From positions 9,266,094 through 9,330,093 of the forward strand of contig CM063255.1 in NCBI GenBank assembly GCA_032158295.1: a stretch of DNA of 64,000 nucleotides. Reading direction: 5' to 3'. This stretch comes from Pycnopodia helianthoides (taxonomy: Eukaryota; Echinodermata; Asteroidea; Forcipulatida; Asteriidae). Of this stretch, positions 1-9,668 are shown in pieces (the first letter of the stretch is position 1; every line of letters starts with the position of its first letter). The notes below the pieces were generated by a model that did no database searches, was not told the origin of the DNA, and saw only the letters and a list, made by a program, of their open reading frames with translations. The position numbers and the translations under genes were made by a program.

Positions 1-99
1 TCCCATTTTTTTGGACTTGTGTTTTTTTATAGCGAGTCCTCATTAGTTTTGTACACAAAAGCGAAGCGAGGGTATTTGCTCTGTCAAAACACCAACACC

Positions 100-478
100 A
101 CTGGTACCTAGGGCCTACAACACACTAGGTACCTAGGGCCTACAACACACTGGTACCTAGGGCCTACAACACACTGGTACCTAGGGCCTACAACACACTG
201 GTCCTAGGGCCTACAACACACTGGTACCTAGGGCCTACAACACACTGGTACCTAGGGCCTACAACACACTGGTACCTAGGGCCTACAACACACTGGTACC
301 TAGGGCCTACAACACACTGGTACCTAGGGCCTACAACACACTGGTACCTAGGGCCTACAACACACTGGTACCTAGGGCCTACAACACACACTGGGTAAAA
401 ACCTAGGGCCTACAACACACTGGTACCTAGGGCCTACAACACACTGGTACCTAGGGCCTACGGAACACCGGTCCTGGT
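100..478. repeat. 24-bp minisatellite, about 15 copies
   Basis: Head-to-tail units of about 24 bp (core ggtacctagggcctacaaca) run almost without change. A few units carry small indels, for example around 200 and 391-400. Each unit contains the palindromes GGTACC and CCTAGG. Because 24 is a multiple of three, the minus strand stays open for several units as an 8-residue repeat. That is a by-product of unit length and not evidence of a gene. Confidence 0.95.
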
Positions 479-1354
479 TGTAAAGTTAAAAATCAAAATT
501 GTTCAATTTTTTACAAGCTTTTTTAGGGGACATTTTCAAATCATTGTACTTAATTGTGAGAGAAAACTATGATATTTTAGTTAAGCCATTCTTTAATGAC
601 TTGAACAAACTAAAATGTGCATAAGTAATTATTTACACTATAAACAAGGTGGCATTAATGTTTTGTGGTGAATAATATGTTAACAAAGTAAGGTATATGG
701 TCAATTAAATTTGAATACATTTCTGCTACCAAGATTTAATTGTATTGGTCTCTCCCGACATTTCCCTTGAACAGCTGTCGATGTTTCCCGGTATAGATTT
801 TAAGTCGACTTGTTATACCAAGCGGTGTGATATCTTTCCTACTTTAGCCTGATTTCAATTTTGTTGGAACAATCAGAAAAACTGGGATTAAATGAAAAGT
901 CTATTAAACCCCACACCATATGAACAATCTGGCCAGCCTTTGTCGGCTCAATAACATTTTCCTACTTTTTTCCGAGGACCAAGTATGCCTGATCAAGGTT
1001 GTGGGACTGGTCAATTACCTCTTTATAACAGGAAGATTTTTATAAGAGTACAGCAAAACAAAGAAACACAAAGTAGAAATGAGATTCGGGACTTCAGAAT
1101 GTACTCTTTATAAGCAGAACCTCTTTAAAACAGTGCTTTTTGTAGCGAGGGTTGACTGTTATTAAAATGTGTAAAGCAATTTGTTACGAAAATTTAGATT
1201 CAAACAAGTGAGTCGTTCAAAAGTCCCTTATAAATCAGAACACAGTCAACTTGGCGAATATGAACTGGTAAGTCATTCCATAATGAAGGAGCAATGAAGT
1301 TGAAGACCATAGAATTTTGTGGAAACGGTAGTTTAATTATTGATTGTTATTTAT
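479..1354. other. No recognisable feature
   Basis: AT-rich sequence with no long reading frame, no RNA gene and no repeat that I could match elsewhere in the window. Confidence 0.5.
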
Positions 1355-1612
1355 TAATTCTGGTTGTGAAGCCAAGGATTCTCAGGAAAAGTGAACTTAA
1401 TCACTGCACTAGCCAAGAATCCCCATGGAGAGAAGACAAGGAAGGTAGTTTCAGTTTTAGATGTGGGAGAAAAATTCCAGGGGAAACCCACGCAATCAGG
1501 AAGGGGCTGGAAACCCATTCCACATAGTGCCCCCAGCGGGATTGGAACCAGGGTCCTTGAGGTGGAAGGTGATGAAAGAAACCACATACGCCAACCCGAC
1601 CGCCCCATTTGC
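1355..1612 (-). mobile_element. tRNA-derived SINE, family B
   Basis: On the minus strand a tRNA-like head (gtcgggttggcgta as A-box region, ggttccaatccc as B-box) is followed by a body that is clearly shared with 14050-14325, for example the blocks gaagccaaggattctca and acccacgcaatcagg on the plus strand. Two diverged copies with the same head-body order support a retroposed SINE rather than a tRNA gene. Confidence 0.75.
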
Positions 1613-1876
1613 ATGGGGCCAGCAGAACAAAGAAGACGAACAGGAATATAGTTATGCAGAAGAAGCCAGGAGATAGTCCACGAAGAACTTTGTAAGTGAG
1701 GAGATTTAACTTATGCAGTACACATTTTTATCGGGAGCCAGTGGGGTGACGTGTAAGATGGGTGTTATATGTTGAGAAAGAGGTGTTTTGAACACCTTGT
1801 TTATTTAAACCTCTATGTGAGGGTGACCTACATGTACTCGGTGACGTCGTGAGCACAAAATCTACTCAAGTATATT

Positions 1877-2352
1877 TGCGGTAATAATAATAATAGAGGA
1901 TTTTAAATATTGTGCTCAAATTCCTCACTCAGTGATGCTCATGGCGCTTCAAACATTATAACCCTTAGCCACTGGGACATTTATATCATTCCTTAAACCA
2001 TCTCAGCTCCCTGGGGAGTATACAGCCTGTGCTGCCAAGTATGTAGCGCACCAAGCTAAATCAACCACAACAACCATCTCTGCCCTCACAGGTACCTATT
2101 TACTCCTGGGTGAAGAGAAGCAATTACAGTTAACTCTTTCACGATAAAAGTGTTCTGGGTTCTTTTACGTGCACTACCAATCCTAGTACACGAGACCTAC
2201 GGCTTAATGTCCCATCTGAAAGACAAAGCAATTATGGTAGAAGTATCTTGCTCAAGGACCCAAGTGCCATGACCGGGATTCGAACCCACACCCTGATGAC
2301 TCGGCCACCAGAACCGAGTCCGATGTAACAAACCGCTCGGCCACGACACGCC
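1877..2352 (-). mobile_element. tRNA-derived SINE, family A, with ATT-rich tail
   Basis: Read on the minus strand it starts with a class-II-tRNA-like head (gtcgtggccgagcggtt, then gggttcgaatcccggtca). It continues through a body containing ttgctcctctc/ctggggagc-type blocks and ends in an ATT-rich tail (aataataata near 1890 on the plus strand). The same order is seen at 25688-26040 (minus), and partly at 15190-15510 and 32163-32520 (plus). Confidence 0.8.
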
Positions 2353-2596
2353 ATTAACAAAAATTTAAGCACCTGGTGCTTGTTTGAACACTGGAAACAC
2401 AAAAGCACAACTGAAACAAAAAACATATTTTGAGAATTATTTTTTTTATTTTCTTAATTATTTTCTTAATAAAAAACAAAGTACACGAAGACAGAGAGCA
2501 CAAGTGTGACGCCAAAATCAGGCAGTTGTTCAGATGGCGTTAAAAGTGAAAAACAACCGAAACATCAGCCATGGTTAGTTAATGTGATGTGATAAC

Positions 2597-2990
2597 TTAA
2601 AGGAACATTACGGAATTGGTAAGAAAAAAACTTGTAAATATACTTTTTGATCACAGATTTACATAAAACTTACACGGTCTAATGATGATGATAGTAGAAA
2701 ACATCCCTCAAAATATTTCTGTCTGAAACGCCATATTTGATGAGAAATGAATAAACTAATTTTCCGATTGGAGTTTATCGCTCAGTGAGCAGTTTATTCA
2801 ATTGTTGAATCTATATGATTTCATGCAAATGTGTAATCGGTTTTTCACTATTTTCTCGTGACCCAGATGGTCCCATCGATCTCAAACTTCTACAGGTTTG
2901 TCAGTTTATGTATGTGGTGGATTACATAAAGTGCTTACACTGCCAGCAACTGTTTTGTTAGCAAAAACCAATTCTGTAATGTTCCTTTAA
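2597..2990. mobile_element. TTAA-ended MITE, family M1
   Basis: The terminal inverted repeats begin TTAAAGGAACATTACAGAAT at the left and are mirrored at the right end (ctgtaatgttcctttaa). There is no coding capacity. Copies lie at 25463, 32915, 42206 and 60740. TTAA ends and small size fit a nonautonomous element mobilised by a TTAA-targeting transposase (piggyBac or Kolobok type). The superfamily is inferred from the ends only. Confidence 0.88.
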
Positions 2991-3244
2991 GCATTCTATA
3001 CAATGAGAAACACTTCCCTTATTGAACCAATTCACCCGACGTCCTCATCACAATCATCACGATTGCACCATTTTGGGCATCAATTCCCCGTGTGTTCTAG
3101 TAGTGTTGAAGTACAAGGACTGAAAGGACACCTACCAGATTTGCAGCACTTACTGATACGCATAAAGATTAGGCACCATACCAATTATTGTGTTTGAATT
3201 ACTTTGCCCAGTTGCGCATCCATGCAACAGCGAGAGAAAAACGT

Positions 3245-3387
3245 GGTTCTTAGGGAAAACCCGAGGGAGTATACCGCTGTGCCTCATAGCTCAGTAGGTT
3301 GAGCATCTGCCCGGAGTGTCAGGGGGTCTTGGGTTCAAATCCCAATGAGGACCATTTGATTTGTCTCTCACCCCATATTTGGTTATT
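3245..3387 (+). mobile_element. tRNA-like SINE, family C
   Basis: A tRNA-like core (tagctcagtaggttgagc as A-box, gggttcaaatccca as B-box, flanked by cctcat/atgagg) sits inside a longer block that is shared with 62405-62546. The shared block starts about 35 bp upstream of the tRNA-like part and extends about 35 bp beyond it. The anticodon stem does not pair, so this is not a working tRNA gene. A direct repeat of about 31 bp (3167-3197 and 3401-3431) brackets the insert. Confidence 0.7.
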
Positions 3388-3431
3388 TCACTTCTATGGT
3401 GATTAGGCACCATACCAATTATTGTGTTTGA

Positions 3432-4031
3432 TACGCATAAAGCTCATTCATCACGTAACAAACATGACTGATGACAATTGTTTTTTAATTTGAACAGAAA
3501 AATACAGAGGACAACTCTTTAAAAAAAAAACTTCTTTTGCCGCCATATCTACATGTACATGACCAAATACAAGGCTGAAAAATATCCATCATCATGTCCA
3601 TTACCAAAATGAAAAAAGGAAAGGTTCATACATTTTGCAGAGTGTTCATTTGATAACAGACAGCTAACCATACCTGGTACTCATTGATGAGTTGATATAT
3701 TATTCACGTTTAGTAAAGTCTCCAAAAAATGTCTTTGTATGAAAAAAAGGTACTCAGGAAATTAGACTCTGGTAGAAAAAAGTAGATATCTTTTTTTTGT
3801 TTAATGTTTATTTCAAAAGAGACAGTTCATCAAAATGTAAAGGCCTGATTAGTCTCAAAATGCTACCCAGCCGAAAGACGACTGATCAATTACACTACAG
3901 GTAGGTGATCTACATGTACACTGTGAATACATACATCTTGTGTTCTCGTGTAATCAGACGAAACTGAGCATACATGTGTAGGTCATTACCAAGAAAAAAT
4001 GCAACTTCAGAACACTGTACGGTGTTACATT
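3432..4031. other. No recognisable feature
   Basis: AT-rich noncoding sequence with several A/T homopolymers. No reading frame, RNA or shared repeat was identified. Confidence 0.45.
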
Positions 4032-4492
4032 AACCCTCCTACTGTTTTGACCATTCAAGCTATGCCAGCCTGCACGATGATATCATGTGACCAATGCGTA
4101 TGATCGACACAGTACACAGTCAACCCTCCTACAGTCTGGCCATTTAATTTCATCACATTGCAGTGGTTTTGAATGATAGATGCACCGTCTATGCCAGCTT
4201 GCAACAAGATATTATGTAGACTAGTGAATGCATACTTGTCCATTACATGCCTGATATTTCACGGAGGCGACGGACCCATTCCAGCCTGCACTATGATATC
4301 ATAATGTGATGAATGCGTATGATCGACACAGTACAGTCAACCCTCCTACAGTCTGGCCATTAAATTTGGTCACATTGCAGTGGTTTTTAATGATAGATGC
4401 ACCGTCTATGCCAGCTTGCAATAATTGATAATGTAGTGAATGCATACTTGTCCAGTTACATGCCTGATATTTCACGAAGGCAACAGACGCAT
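4032..4492. repeat. 216-bp tandem duplication
   Basis: Two head-to-tail copies with period 216 (ccagcctgca at 4065 and 4281), plus a partial copy at the left edge. Shared blocks include tgcgtatgatcgacacagta and atagatgcaccgtctatgcc. The copies differ by small indels and substitutions. Confidence 0.85.
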
Positions 4493-4640
4493 TTGCCTCC
4501 GGTGCCCCTGGTCATTGCCTTGGATGCCCCTTGAAATGATCCAATAGAACTGTCCTCATACAGGTGCCCTTTACCAAGGAGAAAATGCCTCGGTGCCCCT
4601 TGCCCTTTTTACAAAGATGAAGCATCAGGCCTGCAGTTGT
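4493..4640. repeat. Dispersed repeat shared with 16225-16370
   Basis: Contains cctggtcattgcctt, tcctcatac, aggtgccc and accaaggagaaaa in the same order as the 16225-16370 copy. Related fragments with the 'caaggccatgaccagg' block lie at 13795-13950 and 58588-58705. No coding potential. Confidence 0.6.
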
Positions 4641-4759
4641 GCCGCCATACACACCTCATGCAGTCCAAGGGTAGGTCCAATTGATGGGAAAATGTTACAA
4701 AGAGTAATAAACAGAAAAATTCCACCTTAAGAACTTCTGAACATTTCAATTACATGTAC

Positions 4760-5052
4760 AAAGGTAAAGTAAAGTCTCAACCTGAGGCGATATGGCTCAT
4801 CAGGCCCGGGTGTTTATACCCCATTTCATAAACGACAGAGAATATTTTGAACAGGATGCCAGTCCATCGCAGCTAACTGCCTAGGTCTCGCCGGTACCCA
4901 TTGGTACTCCTGGGTGGAGAGAAGCAAATTATAATACAAGTGCCTCACTCAAGGCCACAAGTGTTGCCACCGTCCAGGCCAGGATTCAAACCCACATTCT
5001 GCAAATTTCAGAGCTCGAGTCCATCGCCCTAGACCTCCAACTGCGACACCCC
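4760..5052 (-). mobile_element. Diverged tRNA-derived SINE (family A relative)
   Basis: On the minus strand the tRNA-like part is at the 5' end (gtgtcgcagttggaggtc, then gggtttgaatcctgg), followed by a body with ttgcttctctccacccagg. It is more diverged than the other family A copies. Confidence 0.55.
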
Positions 5053-5283
5053 ACAATTACATGCCCAATAAAATAACTCATACTTAACCCCCCCCCCCCC
5101 CAATCCTGCATAATTTAGTCTGATTTTCAAGAAACTTGTTACTTATGTACAAGTATTTGAAGTGATCAGTTACTCATATTGGCAAGACACAAATGGTTCC
5201 CAATCAATAGATTCAATGATGTTACCATTGATGCCTGCTGATCAGTGGCCTTTCAGACCCGGTACCTCGTAAAAATAGTACAT

Positions 5284-5736
5284 AAACCACGGCTTCGGTT
5301 CCGGCTCCAGCTTTCATGTCGTCCTGTGCGTGCAAGAAGGACGTAACTAAAAGTTACCGCAGAAAGGGCGTCAGCAGTTAATGTGCAAAATTGTACCCGA
5401 GTGTGAACGTTTGATCGGTCTTCCGCCATTCATAAGTCATTATAAGAAGGTTAAATTCTGCATGGGGAATGGGAAAACATCTCTTTGGGGTAATTCTAGC
5501 AACAAAAATGTAACAGTAATGCCACATTTTTGTTTTGTCAGGAGCCATTTGACTGCTTACGGCCTTTTCTTACTGGGAAAAAAGTACTTTGTGTGCCTGG
5601 AAGCAGGGCGTAGAGCCTTTCACCTTGCTTCCGGGTACACGACGATGTAGGCTCTGTCCGACTTCTTTGTAGCACCATATTGCAAGAATTAGACGGAGCC
5701 CAAGCTGGAGCCCAAGCCAAAGCCATGGCTTCCAAC
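5284..5736. mobile_element. Possible TIR element related to 45772-45927
   Basis: The left end (ccacggcttcggttccggct) and right end (agcccaagccaaagccatgg) are imperfect inverted repeats about 450 bp apart, and resemble the termini of the element at 45772. The interior has an open stretch on the plus strand (5381-5650) with no recognisable protein. Confidence 0.45.
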
Positions 5737-5875
5737 AGAGCCACAGCCAGATGGGTTCAGTACTTCACTGAGACTGGTACCCTGACCCACCCTTTGTTTT
5801 AAGCACACTAATTACACACAAATGTACAAACCAGTATCGACATATGAACAGACTACTAATGAAACAACTTAAGCC

Positions 5876-6634
5876 CGCTTTAATTGGCGGCTACGGTAAC
5901 GGCTGTTGCTAAGGGTGTTGCTATGGGGCATATCTGCGTCAACACTAACATTGACACGGTCGTATAATACCTCAAGAATCTTTCTACTAGATGATCATCA
6001 GCCCATTCAGCACCCACACAATGGCATTCTGATTGTGACATACATGTACCTACCTCACTGCAAACTTGAGGGTCACAAGTTTGCATGGGGGAGGGGGTGG
6101 GTTTAGGAGCTGGGCCTCAGTGAAAGGGGAATGGTGGTGAGGGTTTGGGAGCAGAGCCACACAATAAACACAGGGAAAAGGGTATTGTGACAGGTTGGTT
6201 TCCATACCCCCCCCCCCCTCCAAAACAAAAATGCCATTTATACATGTATGCCCCCCCCCTCCCCCTTAAGGGATTGAATCATCTAATACAAACATTCCTA
6301 AGTCGTAAAACAATCTCTTTAAATTATGGCAACGTCTACCTTTCTTTTTAAAATTTGATGCAACCAACCATAATTGATCTTTCCAATGTCTACGGTATCG
6401 CACGTTTTCAATTATTCTTTTACCACTTTCACTGGTGCCGCCGCCGCCGTACATGTAGGCCACCGATGGATGCTACAAGGATGAAGGGAAATCGTTGGTG
6501 CCCCGCTCCATGTTTTGGGCAAGTGTTAAGTCCACCAATGAGAGAGCAGATCCTGTCTGACTGGGTTTCATGTCATCAAACCCTGTGACTGGGAATCATC
6601 CTTCGTTTTCTACAACCAAAGAAACACACGCAGA
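5876..6634. other. Noncoding; one short MITE-end relative
   Basis: The start (aattggcggctacggtaac, about 5881) resembles the right terminus of the element at 48337-48433, so it may be a truncated relative. The rest contains C-rich runs near 6210 and 6250 and no supportable gene. Confidence 0.4.
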
Positions 6635-6825
6635 AATACGTTCATGAAAATTAAGCAGAAAGTATTGCTTAACAAAGTTTCTGCTAAGCTAATCTCAGCA
6701 GGATACCAGTTACATTTTGTACATGTTAAATGCTATTTTAGCTGGTAACCCTATTTTGGTAATCACCATTTTGTTGCGCTTAGCAACTTTTTATGCTTAA
6801 GCAGCTCTATGTAATTGGGCCCTGC
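6635..6825. mobile_element. MITE, family M5
   Basis: Starts with an aattaagcagaaag-type block and ends taagcagctctatgtaattgggcc. The middle has ggataccagttac and tggtaacc. The same structure is seen at 56888-57075 and twice in 58712-59405. The ends form imperfect inverted repeats around 'agcagctctatgaaattggg'. Confidence 0.65.
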
Positions 6826-7509
6826 AGAGAATTTGTCAGGAACTGGCACCTTAAGCAGTCGAATCCCCACTTTTGTGGATAAATTTTCATCAGTTGGTTG
6901 AACAGTGTGTTTTTAAGTACTGGAAACTTAAATGGAAATGAATGTGTTCTTCCACAAACCACCAGAGGGTCGGGGTGGTGGTTGGAGCACCTCTGCCCCC
7001 CTGCTCAGAACCCCTGCCCCCTCTTGCCCCCCAAGGTGGTTGAATCCCCTCCTTGCTCAGAACCCTTGCCCCCCCCTCTCCAAATGAGATTGGAAAAATG
7101 CACAAATGAATTGCTTGAAACATTAAGTAGCCCCCCTAAATTATGTCTCGACCCCCGCTTGGCAACCTCCCCAAAATTAAAATGTGTGGTTACGCCACTG
7201 AGCCTTATCATTTTTAGATTTTTTTTTAACAATGTTTCTCCAAGAGTGTATACAGTATAATCATATTTGTTTGTTGGTTCTTTATGTACATGTAAGGTTC
7301 CTTCATTTTTACAAGAATTGCTCTTTAAGACAGTAATTTAGTTTGCCTTTGGGCAATCCCCCGGCTGCTCTTTGTTATTTTGCACTTAAAAAACCGTTGT
7401 GTCAGTGCAAAAAACCAATGTTACTCCTAAAATATCACTTATGTTACGAGTTTGAAATTGTCAAAACGCTGCAGGCTTTGCGCTTAAGCTTTTTGTAAAG
7501 TAGCCCGCC
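6826..7509. other. Noncoding; C-rich stretches
   Basis: Contains CCCCCTGCTC-type low-complexity runs (6990-7080) that open both strands locally. No protein or RNA is recognised. It may contain the unlocated last exon of the BCLAF1/THRAP3-like gene, but no candidate with acceptor and stop stood out. Confidence 0.35.
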
Positions 7510-7845
7510 GGGCCAATAAACTGTGCATTTTAATTGCCCCAAGGAAGTTTTAGTAGCCCAGATTTTAAACAGGAATTGCCACAAATGTAATGTTCTTATG
7601 TGTTAATGTTAACGATCACAACCAGTTTAATGATCAAATGAAGTTATATTCACACACTCAATAACGATTAACACATTTTATACATCTGAAAAGGATGTCG
7701 CATCTGAAAAGGAAGAAATAAGCATTTTAAACAAGTACATGTAGGTTGCACAGTTTTTAGTATCCCACAGGGCAAGTTGAGAAGTGGTGTTTACTAGCCC
7801 ATAGCATTTTTTACTAGAAAATGTACGCCGGGCTAGTGTTAAGGG
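7510..7845. repeat. Dispersed repeat RD (empty-site copy)
   Basis: Shares ordered blocks with 60430-60735: gtagcccagattttaaac, cacaaccagtt, then ccacagggcaagttgagaag. Near its right end it reads agtgttaagggcga. The other copy has a TTAA-ended MITE at that position, so this copy looks like the uninterrupted site. Confidence 0.7.
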
Positions 7846-8059
7846 CGAGCCCTGCGCTGTTTCTTGCTTAAAATAGCCAAGATCTACAAACAGAACAAGT
7901 ACGTGCCGAAATACAATGTTTTTGCACGGAGCATTTTCATGTAATTTTTTGTCTTATTGTTTGTAAGTCTTCTGTATGTACATGTAGTGTAATGTTTTTT
8001 TAAGCCAGAATAAATGAACACATCCCTTTAAACGAGCAGAATGCATGACTTGAACTCAC

Positions 8060-8128
8060 GTCTTTCACGTCCGCTTCGCTGGGACTCTTCTTTGTTTTCT
8101 TGTTCTTCTTGCCCTTTGGTTTCAAAAG
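8060..8128 (-). CDS. BCLAF1/THRAP3-like gene, downstream exon (23 codons)
   Basis: A short exon with acceptor ctgttcag at its 5' edge (8129 and beyond on the plus strand) and donor GTGAGT (8059-8054). It is 69 nt long, enters in phase 0 and leaves in phase 0, which matches the donor phase of the exon at 8504-8860. It encodes a lysine-rich tail beginning LLKPKGKKNKK and ending SPSEADVKD. Vertebrate family members end soon after the WTHD/WAHD block with acidic-lysine tails, so this should be close to the C-terminus. The stop-bearing last exon lies further left and was not found. Confidence 0.75.
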
Positions 8129-8503
8129 CTGAACAGAACAGAACAGAACAAGTTATTCACAGATTATTTCAACTACACACATCTGGACCCAAACTCATGG
8201 CTCTGCACTAAATCAGTACACATCTGGGGGGGGGGGGGTGTCTTACTGAAAACATTTGTAAAACTGATCAAAACACCAATAATGTTACAAGCAAAATAAA
8301 GTATGCCTACAGTATACTCTTCTCCTGAAGACGAGCAGAGTATACTGTTCGAAACGTTGAGACCAAACCGGCTCTTCTCAGAGCCAACACTCCCACAAAA
8401 GAGATTTTACACATGGTTGTACCCGCAAGTTTACTATTCATATTTGTTTTATATAAACAATATAGACATCTATGGTAACAGCGTAACGCAAAGATGCACG
8501 TAC
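8129..8503 (-). other. Intron of the BCLAF1/THRAP3-like gene
   Basis: Begins GTACGT on the minus strand directly after the lysine codons and ends ttctgttcag. It contains a G-run near 8226 and no other feature. The plus-strand open frames across this region are shadows of the low-complexity exon. Confidence 0.7.
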
Positions 8504-8860
8504 CTTCTTATCTTTCTCCTTGCCGTCTCTCTTCGCCTTCTTCTTGTCTTTCTTATTCTCCTCCCCTCTGTTCGAGCCGTCCTCGATATCTCTCTCCTTA
8601 TCAAACAGGTCGTGCGTCCACGTCCTGCTGCTGTTGTCGCTCTTCCCGAAGCCTCGTCCGCTTCCGCCTCGCTGGTACCTCCCGACTGCCCGCGTCACCC
8701 CCCGCTTGAATCCGGGGATGAAGTTTTTGCCGAGGTAGCCCCGGCCACGCCCACGGACGCCACCCCGTGTTGAGTTGGGGAATTTGGTCACCTTCTTGCC
8801 CGTGTCTCGAGAGTCTCGGGAGTCTCTCTCCCGGGAATTAGAGCGACCATCCCTGTCATG
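8504..8860 (-). CDS. BCLAF1/THRAP3-like gene, RG-rich and WTHD exon (119 codons)
   Basis: The exon is bounded by acceptor ttccaatcag (just above 8860) and donor GTACGT (8503-8498). It is 357 nt, phase 0 at both ends. It starts HDRDGRSNSRERDSRD, directly continuing NYFF from the upstream exon. That join reproduces the family signature, where vertebrate BCLAF1/THRAP3 have KKYFLHDDR or KKYYLHDDR followed by an RGRGRG run and a W-[TA]-H-D-K block. Here the run is GGVRGRGRGYLG and the block is TWTHDLFDKERDIED, followed by a lysine-rich end. The RG-rich part is a likely RNA-binding and arginine-methylation region, known for such sequences in general. This exon is the strongest family evidence in the window. 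Confidence 0.9.
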
Positions 8861-9668
8861 CTGATTGGAATAACAGAAACATCCATAGGTTAAAAATAAT
8901 TCACCTGCATTAAAGAAAAACCAATAGGCAAAATAATTATAAAAAACATGTTTAGCTTCCTGCCTTTCTGAAAAAAAGGAAGGAGGGCCTTTTTATTTTT
9001 TTTTCCAAAGTTAACTGGCCAGGCTATTTTTCAAGATGGTTAAAATTCATCCTTAAAAAAAAAAATTTTTTAAAGAAAGAAAAGAAGACGGCCTCTAAAA
9101 TGGAAACGAGCGTTGGAAACATTTTAAAATTTTTTTGGGCCTAACTACATACACATGACAGCAAGTTTAACCAGCAACTTAAAATAGTTACAGGACTGGA
9201 TCTACAGCACAGCACCTTGTAAACTGTCACATGGTGCTATGTAAATAAATGGCTCTTATAATTCGAAACATAGCTCGACAGAACTTGTAGAAAAAACACT
9301 GAGCACTTTGAGACACCCTCGGTTGTGATAAAGCGCTTTATAAGAAGTGTGCATTATTATAAATTAAACTATTTCTGTGACTCTATTGATAAAAGTGTGG
9401 ACTCTTTTAAGGTATTTGGTCCTGAAACTTGGTGAAAATGTGATCAGCATTGAGTATATCAATAATACAAATACAAAACGATTTGTATATTTTATGATTT
9501 TTTTATTTTGTAAAAAATGAGGACAGTATAGAGTGTAGAGTTTTTTTGGAGTGAGGAAAGAGCTTTAACATCTACAAATATAGAAGGTACGAATACAGTT
9601 AAAATGAACTAGCAAATCATGCAATTCTATTGTAACTTATTGACAGAAAAATGCTTTAATCAACTTAC
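8861..9668 (-). other. Intron of the BCLAF1/THRAP3-like gene, with repeat fragments
   Basis: Begins GTAAGT at 9668 (minus) and ends at the cag above 8860. The part at 8955-9120 (tgcctttctgaaaaaaaggaagg, ccaggctatttttcaagatgg) is shared with 41205-42090. The part at 9270-9360 resembles the 3' end of SINE family A (aaagcgctttataagaa with attattat). Confidence 0.65.

Noticed and set aside
188..391. Minus-strand peptide of repeated VVGPRYQC
   Set aside because: It results from the 24-bp minisatellite unit being a multiple of three; there is no gene context.
100..478. CRISPR-like array
   Set aside because: Units are contiguous with no unique spacers, and the genome is eukaryotic.
3281..3353. tRNA gene
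   Set aside because: A- and B-box and acceptor-like ends are present, but the anticodon stem does not pair and the tRNA-like part is embedded in a longer repeat shared with 62405-62546.
8303..8773. 156-codon plus-strand open frame
   Set aside because: It overlaps the splice-supported minus-strand RG-rich exon and is its shadow.
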